DNA of 55,274 nucleotides from Verrucomicrobiota bacterium (GCA_030601755.1 JAUWBF010000014.1:1-55274), one strand, 5' to 3'; positions 32,066 through 41,291 are shown, numbered from the stretch's first letter. The notes: a model not told the origin generated them from the letters alone. Made by a program: numbers and translations.

Positions 32066-34427
32066 CCCTGCTTTCAGGGTAGCCCGTCTCCTCGTTGTTT
32101 TTGTCATGCTGGCCGCGCCCTTTCTGCGGCTGGCCGGCCAGTCGGCCGCGGCCGACGAATCCGCGGCCCGGGTGGGGGCGCTGAGCGTGCGTTTCAACGG
32201 CACCGCCAACGTCAGCGAACAGGTCGTGCGCGCCAACATGCAGACCCAGGAGGGCTCGCCCTTCGACCAGGCGCAGCTCGACCGCGACATCCGCTCGCTC
32301 TACCGCACCGGGCTCTTTGAGTTCATCGAGTTCAAGCGTCAGCCTGCCGGCGAGGGCAAGATCGACCTCGTCGTGGAGGTCACGCCCAAGTATCGCGTCA
32401 GCGCCGTCAACTACGTCGGCAACAAGAAGGTCAAGACCCGCCGCCTCGAGAAGGAGAGCAAGACCAAGGTCAACGGCGCCATCGACGAGCGCCAGATCAA
32501 GGAGGACGCCGAGAGCATCCTGCGCTATTACCAAAAGTCCGGCTACAACCAGGCCGCCGTCGATTACTCCATCGAGCGCAACGCCGCCACCGGCTTCGGC
32601 ACCGTGACCTTCACCATCGAGGAGGGCTTCAAGGTGAAGATCAAAAAGATCAACTTCACCGGCAACGACCACGTCTCCACCCGCAAGCTCCGCAAGGAGA
32701 TGAGCACCCGCAAGTGGGGCTGGTTCTCCTGGCTCACCTCCACCGGCCGCTTCAAGGACGACGACTTCGAGGCCGACCTCGACAAGCTCCGCGACTACTA
32801 CCGCGACCAGGGCTACCTCGACGTCGAGATCGACCCCGCCGCCATCCGCTTCGACTACCCGTCCAAGACCAAGCTCGTCATCACCATTCCCGTGATCGAG
32901 GGCCGCCGCTACAACGTCGGCGACATCACCATCACCGGCAACACCCTCTACACCACCGAGGAGCTGCGCGCCCTTGTCCGCCAGGACACCGGCAAGATCT
33001 TCGCGCCCTCGCTCGTCGACAAGGACCGCGCCGCGCTCGAGGAATACTACGGCAAGGACGGCTACCTCGACGCCCGCGTGCGCCTGACCCGCAAGCCCAA
33101 CCTCGAGACCGGCGCCATCGACATCGAATACTCCATCACCGAGAGCGAGAAGTTCTACGTCGAGTCCATCCGCATCGAGGGCAACACCAAGACCAAGAGC
33201 GTCGTCATCCTCCGCGAGCTCAACCTCGGCCCCGGCGACGTGTTCAACGTCACCCGCATGAACATCTCCAAGACCCGTCTCGAGAACACCCGCTTCTTCG
33301 AGAACCCGGTCAACGTCACGCCCGAGTCCACCAACATCCCCGGCCGCAAGAACCTCAAGATCTCGGTCAAGGAAGGCCGCACGGGTAACATCAGCTTCGG
33401 CGCCGGCTTCAGCTCGCTCGACAGCGTCGTTGTCTTCACCGAGCTCACCCAGTCCAACTTCGACCTCTTTAACCGCAAGTCGCTCTTCCAGGGCGACGGC
33501 CAGAAGTTCCGCCTGCGCCTCCAGCTCGGCGCCCGCTCCAGCGAGGCCATTCTCTCCTTCGAGGAACCCTGGCTCTTCGAGCGCGAACTCGCCCTCGGCT
33601 TCTCGATCTACCGCACCTCGACCAACTACGACAGCCAGCTCTACGACGAGGTCCGCACCGGTCTGGAGGTCTACCTGCGCAAGCGCCTCATCGAGCTTAT
33701 CGAGGGCCGTCTCTCCTACACCATCGAGAACGTCCAGATCGACGACGTCGACGCCACCGCGCCCAACTACCTCAAGCCGCCGCCCGTCGGCCAGCTCGAG
33801 TCCGACCAGACCGTTTCCAAGCTCGGCCTGCAGCTCCTGCGCGACACCCGCGACCGCCTGATCAACACCAGCACCGGCAACCGCGTCGAGGTCATCACCG
33901 AGGTCGCCGGCGGTCCGTTCGGCTTCGACGCCGACTACTACCGCTTCGAGCTGCGCGGCGCCCAGTATATCCCCACCTTCGAGGTCCAGAACCAGGTGCT
34001 CTCGCTCATCGCCCGCGGCGGCGTCATCGACGCCTACGGCTCCAGCAACAGCGTGCCTTACTTCGACCGCTTCTTCCTCGGCGGCCCCAACAACATGCGC
34101 GGTTTCGGTTACCGCGAGGTCGGTCCCAAGGACCCCACCGGCGCCACCAACGAGCCCTTCGGCGGCGGCACCTACGGCTTCTTCAGCGCCGAATATACCC
34201 TCGATATCGTGGAACCAATCCGCTTCGCGATGTTCTATGATGCTGGCTTCGTCAACGTGGACGCCTACGATTTCGATCCCACCGATTACAACGACAACGT
34301 TGGCATCGGCTTCCGTATCCTCATCGCCGGCGCACCCCTCAGTCTTGATCTGGGTTTCCCGATCACGTCCGACGCCGTCAACGATGACGGGTTGCAGTTC
34401 AACTTCTCGTTCGGCACCCGTTTCTAA
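32046..34427 (+). CDS. bamA: Outer-membrane assembly factor BamA
   Basis: A 793-residue Omp85 protein. The TTG at 32046 opens a signal peptide (ARLLVVFVMLAAPFLRLAGQ); the next ATG (32106) would cut into it. Five POTRA domains span about residues 40-400 (FNGTANVSEQVVRANMQTQE, VSAVNYVGNKKVKTRRLEKE, KINFTGNDHVSTRKLRKEMS). The beta-barrel follows with the conserved FFLGGPNNMRGFGYREVGPK motif of strand 16/L6 (VRGF/Y type) and a terminal aromatic F. It folds barrel proteins into the outer membrane, next to the Skp-like chaperone gene. Confidence 0.95.
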   Translation: MKTTPSNPAFRVARLLVVFVMLAAPFLRLAGQSAAADESAARVGALSVRFNGTANVSEQVVRANMQTQEGSPFDQAQLDRDIRSLYRTGLFEFIEFKRQPAGEGKIDLVVEVTPKYRVSAVNYVGNKKVKTRRLEKESKTKVNGAIDERQIKEDAESILRYYQKSGYNQAAVDYSIERNAATGFGTVTFTIEEGFKVKIKKINFTGNDHVSTRKLRKEMSTRKWGWFSWLTSTGRFKDDDFEADLDKLRDYYRDQGYLDVEIDPAAIRFDYPSKTKLVITIPVIEGRRYNVGDITITGNTLYTTEELRALVRQDTGKIFAPSLVDKDRAALEEYYGKDGYLDARVRLTRKPNLETGAIDIEYSITESEKFYVESIRIEGNTKTKSVVILRELNLGPGDVFNVTRMNISKTRLENTRFFENPVNVTPESTNIPGRKNLKISVKEGRTGNISFGAGFSSLDSVVVFTELTQSNFDLFNRKSLFQGDGQKFRLRLQLGARSSEAILSFEEPWLFERELALGFSIYRTSTNYDSQLYDEVRTGLEVYLRKRLIELIEGRLSYTIENVQIDDVDATAPNYLKPPPVGQLESDQTVSKLGLQLLRDTRDRLINTSTGNRVEVITEVAGGPFGFDADYYRFELRGAQYIPTFEVQNQVLSLIARGGVIDAYGSSNSVPYFDRFFLGGPNNMRGFGYREVGPKDPTGATNEPFGGGTYGFFSAEYTLDIVEPIRFAMFYDAGFVNVDAYDFDPTDYNDNVGIGFRILIAGAPLSLDLGFPITSDAVNDDGLQFNFSFGTRF

Positions 34428-34463
34428 CCCCGTCCATTCATCCTTCCAGCTCACAACTCACGC

Positions 34464-35141
34464 ATGAAAAACAAACTCTTCTCCCTCGCCGCCGCCGCCC
34501 TGTTCGGCGTCACCGCGCTCACCGCCTCCGCCCAGCCCGCTCCCAAGATCCTCGTGGTCGACATGGCAAAGCTCCTCGACAGCCACTACAAGACCGAGGA
34601 GCAGAACGCCAAGCTGAAGGGCGACGAGCAAAAGGCCCGCGAGCAGATCGAGCAGCTCAACAAGGAAGGCAACGCCCTCGTCGAGGAATACAAGGCCTCC
34701 GTCGAGAAGGCCAAGAACCCTGCCCTCAGCAACGACGCCAAGGGCAAGGCCGAGGAAGAGGCCAAGGCCAAGCTCGAGGACATCCAGAAGAAGCAGAACC
34801 AGGTCCAGAGCTTCCAGCAGCAGACCCAGCGCGCCTTCCAGCAACGCATCAAGAGCTTCCGCGACCTCATGCTCGAGGAGATCGGCAAGACCGCCACCGA
34901 GATCGCCAAGAAGAAGGGCGCCACGCTCCTCCTCGACAAGTCCGGTCCTTCGCTGATCGGCATCTCCAACCTTGTTTACTTTGACCCCTCCTACGACATC
35001 ACCGACGAGGTCCTCAAGGAGATCAACAAGGGCCGTCCCGCCGGTTCCGCCGCCGCTTCCAGCAGCAAGCCCGCCGCGTCGTCCGCCGCCGCCACCGAGA
35101 CCAAGAGCGAGGACAAGCCGCTCTTCGTGATGCCCAAGTAA
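34464..35141 (+). CDS. skp: Periplasmic chaperone of OmpH/Skp family
   Basis: A 225-residue secreted protein with signal peptide (MKNKLFSLAAAALFG...ASAQ). The Skp core has VVDMAKLLDSHYKTEEQNAK, two long coiled-coil helices (about 45-150) and ATLLLDKSGPS-LIGISNLVYFDPSYDIT. The tail is Ala/Ser rich and longer than in proteobacterial Skp. It carries outer-membrane proteins to the Bam complex, which fits its place 36 bp after bamA. Confidence 0.88.
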   Translation: MKNKLFSLAAAALFGVTALTASAQPAPKILVVDMAKLLDSHYKTEEQNAKLKGDEQKAREQIEQLNKEGNALVEEYKASVEKAKNPALSNDAKGKAEEEAKAKLEDIQKKQNQVQSFQQQTQRAFQQRIKSFRDLMLEEIGKTATEIAKKKGATLLLDKSGPSLIGISNLVYFDPSYDITDEVLKEINKGRPAGSAAASSSKPAASSAAATETKSEDKPLFVMPK

Positions 35142-35171
35142 GCGCGCAATCACCGTTACGCTCCCTTTCAC

Positions 35172-35200
35172 AACCCCGCCGATCACCGGCGGGGTTTTTT
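35172..35200 (+). terminator. Terminator after skp
   Basis: AACCCCGCCG pairs with CGGCGGGGTT around a 5-base loop, followed by six T, 30 bp after the skp stop. Confidence 0.88.
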
Positions 35201-35254
35201 GTTTTCGACGCCCGCCGGATTTTGCCGAAAGGTCCACCCCTTCCATCTTCGCCC

Positions 35255-36310
35255 ATGCACGCCCTCTTTTCCCTCCAGGAGATCGAGACCCTCGTCACCC
35301 CGCGTTCCGTGCGCGGCTGCACCGAGGCCACACTCACCGGCATCGCCGCGCTCAAGGATGCCGCCCCCGGCGACATCTCCTTTCTGGGCAATCCGAAATA
35401 CAAGGCCGACGTCGCCGCCTCCAAGGCCTCGCTGATCCTCGTGCCCGCCGATTACGACGCCGAGCCCGCCGCCGGCCAATGCCTTCTGCTGGTCGACAAC
35501 CCCTCGGCCGCCCTCGCCAAACTCTGCGCGCGTCTCGAGCAGCGTCTCTGGCCGCGGCCCGCCGCCGGCATTCACCCGAGCGCCATCGTCGACCCGACGG
35601 CCAAGATCGCCGCCGACGCCACCGTCGGGCCGCTCTGCGTCATCGAGGCCGGCGTCACCGTCGGTGCGCGCACCCACGTTCAGGCGCAGGCTTACCTCGG
35701 TCGCGACGTCGTCGTCGGCGAGGACTGCTGGTTCTTGCCCGGAGTGAAAATTTACAACGAGTGCGTCGTCCGCGACCGCGTGCGCCTGCATGCCGGAGTG
35801 GTCATCGGCTCCGACGGCTTTGGCTATGAGTTCAACGCCGGTCGTCACGAGAAGGTCCCGCAGGTCGGCAACGTCGTCGTCGAGTCCGACGTCGAGATCG
35901 GCGCCAACACCACCATCGACCGCGCCCGTTTCAGCCGCACCGTGATCGGGGAGGGGACCAAGATCGATAACCTCGTCCAGATCGGCCACAACGTCCTCGT
36001 CGGCAAGCACTGCCTGCTCTGCTCGCAAGTCGGCATCTCCGGCAGCACCACGCTCGGCGACTACGTCGTGCTCGGCGGCCAGGTCGGCGTGGCCGGCCAC
36101 CTGCACATCGCCAAGGGCACCAAGGCCGGCGGCCAGACCGGCATCGGCGCCGACACCCAGCCCGGCAGCTACATCAACGGCAGCCCCGCGCTGCCCTACA
36201 TGCTCGAGCGCCGCATCACCGTCCTGCGCGAGCGCATACCGGGCTTGTTCCGCCAAGTAGACACCCTGCAAAGAGAGCTCGCGGAACTAAAAAAGTCTTC
36301 CGCCTCGTAA
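35255..36310 (+). CDS. lpxD: UDP-3-O-acylglucosamine N-acyltransferase LpxD
   Basis: A 351-residue left-handed beta-helix acyltransferase, the third step of lipid A synthesis. The N-terminal LpxD domain (GDISFLGNPKYKADVAASKA) precedes hexapeptide repeats (IHPSAIVDPTAKIAADATVG onward) with the catalytic-His region VQIGHNVLVGKHCLL. The end has a coiled coil (FRQVDTLQRELAELKKSS). ATG 35255 is chosen over an upstream TTG in the leader after the terminator. Confidence 0.95.
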   Translation: MHALFSLQEIETLVTPRSVRGCTEATLTGIAALKDAAPGDISFLGNPKYKADVAASKASLILVPADYDAEPAAGQCLLLVDNPSAALAKLCARLEQRLWPRPAAGIHPSAIVDPTAKIAADATVGPLCVIEAGVTVGARTHVQAQAYLGRDVVVGEDCWFLPGVKIYNECVVRDRVRLHAGVVIGSDGFGYEFNAGRHEKVPQVGNVVVESDVEIGANTTIDRARFSRTVIGEGTKIDNLVQIGHNVLVGKHCLLCSQVGISGSTTLGDYVVLGGQVGVAGHLHIAKGTKAGGQTGIGADTQPGSYINGSPALPYMLERRITVLRERIPGLFRQVDTLQRELAELKKSSAS

Positions 36311-36335
36311 CAAAACCTTCACGCTTCGCACCTCC

Positions 36336-37283
36336 ATGAGCACACCTCGGCTGAAAGTCTTTTCGGGTAATTCCAACCGGCCCCTGGCCGAGGAAATCTG
36401 CAAACACATCGGAATCCCCCTCGGCGAGGCCACCGTCACCGCGTTCCCCGACGGCGAGTCCTTCGTCAAGATCAACGAGAACATCCGCGGCCACGACGTC
36501 TACATCGTCCAGTCGACCTGCACGCCGACCAACCATCACCTGATGGAGCTGCTGATCATGATCGACGCGGCCAAGCGCGCCTCGGCCCAGCGCATCACCG
36601 CCGTGCTGCCCTTCTACGGCTACGCCCGTCAGGACCGCAAGGACCAGCCCCGCGTGCCCATCACCGCCAAGCTCGTGGCCAACCTGCTCACCTCCGCCGG
36701 CGCCAACCGCGTGCTCACCATGGACCTGCACTCGCAGCAGATCCAGGGCTTCTTCGACATCCCCGTTGACCACCTCTTCGCCTCGCCCGTCTTCTTCAAA
36801 TACCTCGAGAGCTTCCGCGGTGAAAACCTCGTCGTCGTCTCGCCCGATGTCGGCGGCATGAAGATGGCCGCCGCCTACGCCGGCATCCTCGGCGCCGGTC
36901 TCGGCATGGTTTGGAAGAAGCGCACCAGCGCCACCACCGTCGAGTCCGTCAACATCGTCGGCGACGTCGCCGGCAAGGACGTGCTCATCATCGACGACAT
37001 CACCGAGACCGCAGGCACCCTCGTCAACGCCGCCAAGCTCCTCCGCGCCAACGGTGCCGTCAGCGTGCGCGCCGCCGTCAGCCACGCCCTCCTCGGCGAG
37101 GTCGCCTACGAGCGCCTGCAGGGCGGACTCATCGACGAGCTCATCACCACCAACTCCATCCCCCTCGACTGCCGCGGCCTGCCGATCAAGGTCCTCAGCG
37201 TCGCCGACCTGCTGGCCGAGGCCATCGTGCGCATCAACAACAACGAGAGCGTGACGAGCCTTTTCAAGGTGAAGGGCTTCTGA
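36336..37283 (+). CDS. prs: Ribose-phosphate pyrophosphokinase
   Basis: A 315-residue PRPP synthetase. It has KVFSGNSNRPLAEEICKHIG at the start, RQDRKDQPRVPITAKLVANL for the ATP site, MDLHSQQIQGFFDIPVDHL, and VLIIDDITETAGTLVNAA, the PRPP loop. It supplies PRPP for pyrE and purine synthesis (both pathways have genes in the window). Confidence 0.96.
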   Translation: MSTPRLKVFSGNSNRPLAEEICKHIGIPLGEATVTAFPDGESFVKINENIRGHDVYIVQSTCTPTNHHLMELLIMIDAAKRASAQRITAVLPFYGYARQDRKDQPRVPITAKLVANLLTSAGANRVLTMDLHSQQIQGFFDIPVDHLFASPVFFKYLESFRGENLVVVSPDVGGMKMAAAYAGILGAGLGMVWKKRTSATTVESVNIVGDVAGKDVLIIDDITETAGTLVNAAKLLRANGAVSVRAAVSHALLGEVAYERLQGGLIDELITTNSIPLDCRGLPIKVLSVADLLAEAIVRINNNESVTSLFKVKGF

Positions 37284-37301
37284 GCTCCTCACCGCGTTTG
37301 G

Positions 37302-37335
37302 AAAGGAGGGCGGGCATTCTTGCCCGCCCTTTTTT
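37302..37335 (+). terminator. Terminator of prs built on a REP-like hairpin
   Basis: GGGCGGGCATTCTTGCCCGCCC folds into a perfect stem with a T run. The 28 bases 37302-37329 match, with one mismatch, the reverse complement of 37380-37407. Confidence 0.75.
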
Positions 37336-37379
37336 GTGCCCCGTGCGTGGTGGCGCCCATTTGTAGATAACGTCTCCCG

Positions 37380-37407
37380 GGGCGGGCAGGAATGCCCGCC
37401 CTCCTTT
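37380..37407. repeat. REP-like palindromic repeat, inverted partner
   Basis: GGGCGGGCAGGAATGCCCGCC plus CTCCTTT (8 + 20 nt overall), inverted copy of 37302-37329. Another member lies at 41292-41317, and a variant family with CGGACAGGAATGTCCG at 48143-48222. Confidence 0.7.
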
Positions 37408-37493
37408 GGCCAACCGCGCCGCGCCTGCGTCATCCGCAAATTTTTCGGGAACCGGTTGGAAATCGGACGGGTCATTGCACACCTTCAATATCC

Positions 37494-38930
37494 ATGAAAA
37501 CTCCGTCACTCCTGCTGATTGCGACAACGTTTCTGGGTGTGGGCGCGCTCGCCTTTTGCGCCCCCGGTCGTGATGCCGACAAGGGCAAGCACCCCGCGCC
37601 CGAGTTCAAGATCGACGCCAAGCCGCTGAACCGCAGCGCCGGCGCCGTCACCAGCTACGCCGACGTCGTCGAGCCTGTGCAGGACGCCGTCGTCTCCGTT
37701 TACTCCTCGAAGATCATCCGCCAGCAGGTCGCCATCGACCCGTTCCTGCGCGACTTCTTTTTCGGCGGCCGCAACCCGCAGCCCCGCGAGGAAAAGGTCG
37801 AGGGGCTCGGCTCCGGCGTGCTCGTGACCGCCGACGGCTACATCCTCACCAACAACCACGTCGTCGAGGGCGCCGACAAGATCAACGTCTCCCTCAACGA
37901 CGGCCGCGAGGTCGAGGCCACCGTCATCGGCACCGACCCCAAGACCGACGTCGCCGTCATCAAGATCGACGCCGGCAAGCTCCCCTACGTCACCATCGGC
38001 GATAGCGACCAGATCCGCGTCGGCGACGTCGTCTTCGCCGTCGGCAATCCCCTCGGCATCGGCCAGACCGTCACCATGGGCATCGTCTCCGCCACCGGCC
38101 GCAACAACCTCGGCATCCTTGCCGACGCCGGCGGCTACGAGAACTTTATCCAGACCGACGCCGCCATCAATCAGGGCAACTCCGGCGGCGCGCTCATCGA
38201 CGCGCAGGGCCGTCTGCTCGGCATCAACACCGCGATCATTTCCTCCAGCCGCGGCAACATCGGCCTCGGCTTCGCCATCCCCGTGAACCAGGCCGTCGCG
38301 GTCATGCGCAGCCTCATCGAGACCGGCACCGTGCAGCGCGGGTTCCTCGGCATCAGCAGCGATCCCGCCAACCCCGGTCTCACCCCCGAACTCGCCGAGA
38401 GCCTCGGCCTGCCGCGCGAGACCAAGGGCGTGCTCGTGACCAACGTCAGCGACGACAGCCCCGCCGAGAAGGCCGGCATCGAGCGCAACGACGTCATCAT
38501 CGCCGTCGACGGCGTCGACATCCGCACCATCTACGACCTGCGCAACGCCGTCTCGCAGCGCCTGCCCGGCACCGAGATCAGCGTGAAATTCCTCCGCAAC
38601 GCCAAGGAGAAGACCGTGAAGGTGAAACTCGGCACCCTCGACGAGGTCGCCTCCAGCGGCATGCTCGAAGGCGTGCGCGTCGAGCAGCTCACCTCCGACC
38701 AGGCCAAGCGCCTGCAGGCTCCGTCCGACCTCGCCGGCCTGCTCATCACGGAGGTCTCGCCCAACTCGCCCTACGCCGATCGCCTCGCGCCCGGCATGGT
38801 GATCGTCGAGATCAACCGCGAGCCCGTGAAGACCGTCGACGACGCCGCCAAGCAGATCAAGACCGGCCGCAACCTGCTCATGGTCTTCTACCGCGGCTAC
38901 TACCGTCCGCTCGCGCTGACCGTGAAGTAA
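37494..38930 (+). CDS. degP: Do-type periplasmic serine protease (DegP/HtrA-like)
   Basis: A 478-residue protease-chaperone. A hydrophobic N-terminus (SLLLIATTFLGVGALAFCAP) suggests export. The trypsin-like domain has the triad His in ILTNNHVVEG, Asp in TDVAVIKID and Ser in NQGNSGGALID. Two PDZ domains follow (LGISSDPANPGLTPELAESL, then GVRVEQLTSDQAKRLQAPSD). It degrades or refolds damaged envelope proteins. ATG 37494 gives a proper signal peptide; the upstream in-frame stretch contains the REP repeat. Confidence 0.93.
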   Translation: MKTPSLLLIATTFLGVGALAFCAPGRDADKGKHPAPEFKIDAKPLNRSAGAVTSYADVVEPVQDAVVSVYSSKIIRQQVAIDPFLRDFFFGGRNPQPREEKVEGLGSGVLVTADGYILTNNHVVEGADKINVSLNDGREVEATVIGTDPKTDVAVIKIDAGKLPYVTIGDSDQIRVGDVVFAVGNPLGIGQTVTMGIVSATGRNNLGILADAGGYENFIQTDAAINQGNSGGALIDAQGRLLGINTAIISSSRGNIGLGFAIPVNQAVAVMRSLIETGTVQRGFLGISSDPANPGLTPELAESLGLPRETKGVLVTNVSDDSPAEKAGIERNDVIIAVDGVDIRTIYDLRNAVSQRLPGTEISVKFLRNAKEKTVKVKLGTLDEVASSGMLEGVRVEQLTSDQAKRLQAPSDLAGLLITEVSPNSPYADRLAPGMVIVEINREPVKTVDDAAKQIKTGRNLLMVFYRGYYRPLALTVK

Positions 38931-38936
38931 CGGGAC

Positions 38937-39056
38937 GGAAAAATCCCAAACTCCAAAGGTTCAAACTCCAAATCAGACAGCCATAGCAAAAAGCCTCCGG
39001 CGTATGACCGGAGGCTTTTTTGTGATTTGGAATTTTGGCCTTTGGGATTTTTCCCG
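38937..39056. terminator. Bidirectional terminator in a larger imperfect palindrome (degP/pyrE)
   Basis: AAAAAGCCTCCGG (38988-39000) and CCGGAGGCTTTTT (39008-39020) form the terminator shared by the convergent degP and pyrE genes. Around it, AAAAATCCCAAA with CCAAATC on the left and GATTTGG with TTTGGGATTTTT on the right extend the symmetry to about 120 bp. Confidence 0.8.
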
Positions 39057-39061
39057 AAAAC

Positions 39062-39631
39062 TCAGCTTCCCGGTTTCTCCACCGGCAGCTTGGCCAGCTC
39101 GGGCGGCAGCTTGTTGGCCTCGAAGGTCGGGAAGCTCAGCTCGAGCAGCGACACGGCCGGCACGTCGAAGCGAATCGTGCCCGAGCTGCGGTCGACCAGC
39201 ATGGCGACGGCCACCGGGGTGGCGCCGGCCTCGCGCAGCAGGTTGAGGCATTCGACCACGCGGCCGCCGCGGGTGACCACGTCCTCGACGACGAGGACCT
39301 TCTCGCCCGGCTCGAACTTGAAGCCGCGGCGGATGGCCAGCACGTCGTTGACCTTCTCGGCGAACAGGAAGCGCGCGCCGGCCTGACGGGCCACCTCCTG
39401 GCCGATCACGAGGCCGCCCATCGCGGGGGCGAGCACCGTGGTGTATTTGTGGCCCTTCAGCTTGCCCAGCAGCAGCTCGGCCAGCCGGGTGACGGCGTCC
39501 ATGCGCTCGCACACGCGGGCGCACTGAAAATAGTGGCCGCTGTGCAGGCCGGAGCGGAGGACAAAGTGCCCGTGGAGGAGCGCCTTGGTGCGGATGAAAA
39601 TGTCGAGGACTTCCTGTTGCTGCGAATCCAT
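39062..39631 (-). CDS. pyrE: Orotate phosphoribosyltransferase
   Basis: A 189-residue enzyme converting orotate and PRPP to OMP. The start ATG 39631 (MDSQQQEVLDIF) is favoured over 39685, whose extra 18 residues (with VFFKPALQRGR) are not typical. HFVLRSGLHSGHYFQCARV is the N-terminal signature, VLVVEDVVTRGGRVVE is the PRPP-binding motif, and APAMGGLVIGQEVARQ the orotate-side loop. Confidence 0.92.
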   Translation of the reverse strand: MDSQQQEVLDIFIRTKALLHGHFVLRSGLHSGHYFQCARVCERMDAVTRLAELLLGKLKGHKYTTVLAPAMGGLVIGQEVARQAGARFLFAEKVNDVLAIRRGFKFEPGEKVLVVEDVVTRGGRVVECLNLLREAGATPVAVAMLVDRSSGTIRFDVPAVSLLELSFPTFEANKLPPELAKLPVEKPGS

Positions 39632-39702
39632 CCGGCCACGCTGCAAAGCCGGCTTGAAAAAAACAAAATCAATTTTGCCGACCATCGGGGAATCCCCGCA
39701 AT

Positions 39703-40572
39703 ATGCCCCCGATGACGTGCGAACGCGTGCCCATGGAAGACGAGCTGGGGGATGTGCTCGAGAAAGCCCTCGCCCTGACCGGCCTGACCGCGGCCGAGGC
39801 CGCCGCGCGCGCCCGCCTGCCGGAGAGCCGCCTGCGCGACGCCATCGACTACCGCTACGAGTTCGGGGACGACGAGCTGGACCGGCTGGCCGGCGTGCTC
39901 GACCTGCGCGTCGGCGGACTGCGCGCGCTGCTCGCGGGCGAGTATCCGCTGCCGTGCATCGACGGCCTGCCGTTCTGCGTGCGCGCGCTGCGCTGCGAGC
40001 ACGGCATCGGCGTGGCCAACGCCTATCTGGTCGGCGGCTGTTCGTCCGACTCGGCCGTGCTCTTTGACGCCGGCTGCGGCTTTGAGAAACTGGAGCCGCT
40101 CTGGCCGAAAAACGTGCGGCGGCTGGACGGCATCTGCATCACCCACGAGGAGCGCGAGCACTGCGGCGGCGTCGCAGAGAGCCTGCGGCGCTTCGGCCCC
40201 GCGCCGGTTTTCGCCCCGGCCGCCCTGCGCGGCACCTGCGCCGCCACGCTCGGCGAGGGGGCGAAGGTCACGCTGGGCGCGTTGTCGATCGAGGTGCTGG
40301 CCACGCCGGGCCACGCGGCCGCGCACAATTGTTATCTGGTCACGACCCCGCGCGCGCCCGCGGCGTCGCCGCTGCTGATCGCGGGCGACCTGATCTTCGC
40401 CGGCTCGGTCGGCGGCGGCTACTGGAACGGCGAACTGTTGCAGCGCCAGGTGCGTCGTTTGGTCGAGCGTCTGCCGGCCGACACGGTGATCGCCCCCGGC
40501 CACGGCCCGATGACCACGCTCGCCAACGAGCTGGCGAACAATCCGTTCCTGCACCCGGAAGATTTTCGATAA
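39703..40572 (+). CDS. Metallo-beta-lactamase-fold protein with HTH-like N-terminus
   Basis: A 289-residue protein (or 279 from ATG 39733). Residues about 10-80 resemble a small helix-turn-helix (LTAAEAAARARLPESRLRDA). The remainder is an MBL fold, but the metal motif HxHxDH reads THEEREHCGG, keeping one His at each end only. Later GHAAAHNCYLV, GDLIFAG and APGHGPM correspond to the remaining metal ligands. Catalysis may be altered or lost. Divergent from pyrE, 17 to 71 bp away. Confidence 0.75.
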   Translation: MPPMTCERVPMEDELGDVLEKALALTGLTAAEAAARARLPESRLRDAIDYRYEFGDDELDRLAGVLDLRVGGLRALLAGEYPLPCIDGLPFCVRALRCEHGIGVANAYLVGGCSSDSAVLFDAGCGFEKLEPLWPKNVRRLDGICITHEEREHCGGVAESLRRFGPAPVFAPAALRGTCAATLGEGAKVTLGALSIEVLATPGHAAAHNCYLVTTPRAPAASPLLIAGDLIFAGSVGGGYWNGELLQRQVRRLVERLPADTVIAPGHGPMTTLANELANNPFLHPEDFR

Positions 40573-40587
40573 GAACAGCGGGCACGA

Positions 40588-40616
40588 AAAAGGCCGGTCG
40601 TTTGGACCGGCCTTTT
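40588..40616. terminator. Bidirectional terminator between MBL gene and tRNA-Pro
   Basis: AAAAGGCCGGTC and GACCGGCCTTTT form a 12-bp perfect stem with a GTTTG loop, usable from both sides. Confidence 0.85.
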
Positions 40617-40626
40617 GGCGATAAAA

Positions 40627-40703
40627 TGGTCGGGGTGGAGAGATTCGAACTCTCGGCCTCTACGTCCCGAACGTAGCGCTCTACCAGGCTAAGCTACACC
40701 CCG
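40627..40703 (-). tRNA. tRNA-Pro (CGG)
   Basis: 77 nt with encoded CCA. Acceptor CGGGGTG pairs with CACCCCG, the D-arm contains AGCTTAGCCTGGTAGAGC, the anticodon loop TTCGGGA reads CGG, and the T-arm is GAGTTCGAATC. Confidence 0.95.
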
Positions 40704-40822
40704 ATGGTGATGACGCCGATATCAGCGGCGAAGGGACACTAAAGTTGGTTCCGGAGCATGCCAGCAAGCACAATTTGGCGCCGGACCTGATTTCGCGGCC
40801 GAGTCGGCCCGAGGACGGCGGC

Positions 40823-41191
40823 TCAGGGTTTTTCGGCCGACCGCAAACGCATCTCCGCGCGGCACATCGGCATGGCGTCGACGACCGCAAACAACTCGTC
40901 CGTCGCCAACGGCGCGGAGCGGCGCAGCTTTTCGCCGCCGTCCTTGCCGATCAACACGACGGCAAACGCCGGCGCGCCGAACCGGCTTTCGATCACAAAA
41001 TCGCGTTCGATCAATCCGCTCCACTCGGGGAGCAACGCGACGGCCTGCTCCCGATAGGCGGGGTGGGCGGCGTCCGGCGCGGAAATCACCAGCACACGTT
41101 TCGCGGCGGACAGCTCCGTGGCGTTCATCGAACCAGCAAACGGCGCGCCGAACAACGCGCCAAACAGCAGCAGGCAAACGGGCGTTTTCAT
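40823..41191 (-). CDS. DUF4174 family secreted protein
   Basis: A 122-residue protein with signal peptide (KTPVCLLLFGALFGAPFAGS). The DUF4174 domain shows KRVLVISAPDAAHPAYREQA, LIERDFVIESRF, VVLIGKDGGEKLRRSAPLA and ending ELFAVVDAMPMCRAEMRLRS. These match the family's thioredoxin-like pattern, without the CxxC. Function is unknown. Upstream 41192-41324 holds only a REP-like repeat. Confidence 0.85.
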   Translation of the reverse strand: MKTPVCLLLFGALFGAPFAGSMNATELSAAKRVLVISAPDAAHPAYREQAVALLPEWSGLIERDFVIESRFGAPAFAVVLIGKDGGEKLRRSAPLATDELFAVVDAMPMCRAEMRLRSAEKP

Positions 41192-41291
41192 GCGGCAACG
41201 TGCGCGTGATTAGTTGTCGCGCCAGTCGAAAATGCGGCCGCGGCCACTGCCACGCGGCATCGGCGTGGTTGTCCGTTGCGAACGCGGAGGC

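Noticed and set aside
32037-34454. 805-residue ORF antisense to bamA
   Set aside because: A mirror reading of a GC-rich gene: Val/Glu/Asp/Ala-rich with no domain, while the plus strand encodes a clear BamA with POTRA and barrel motifs.
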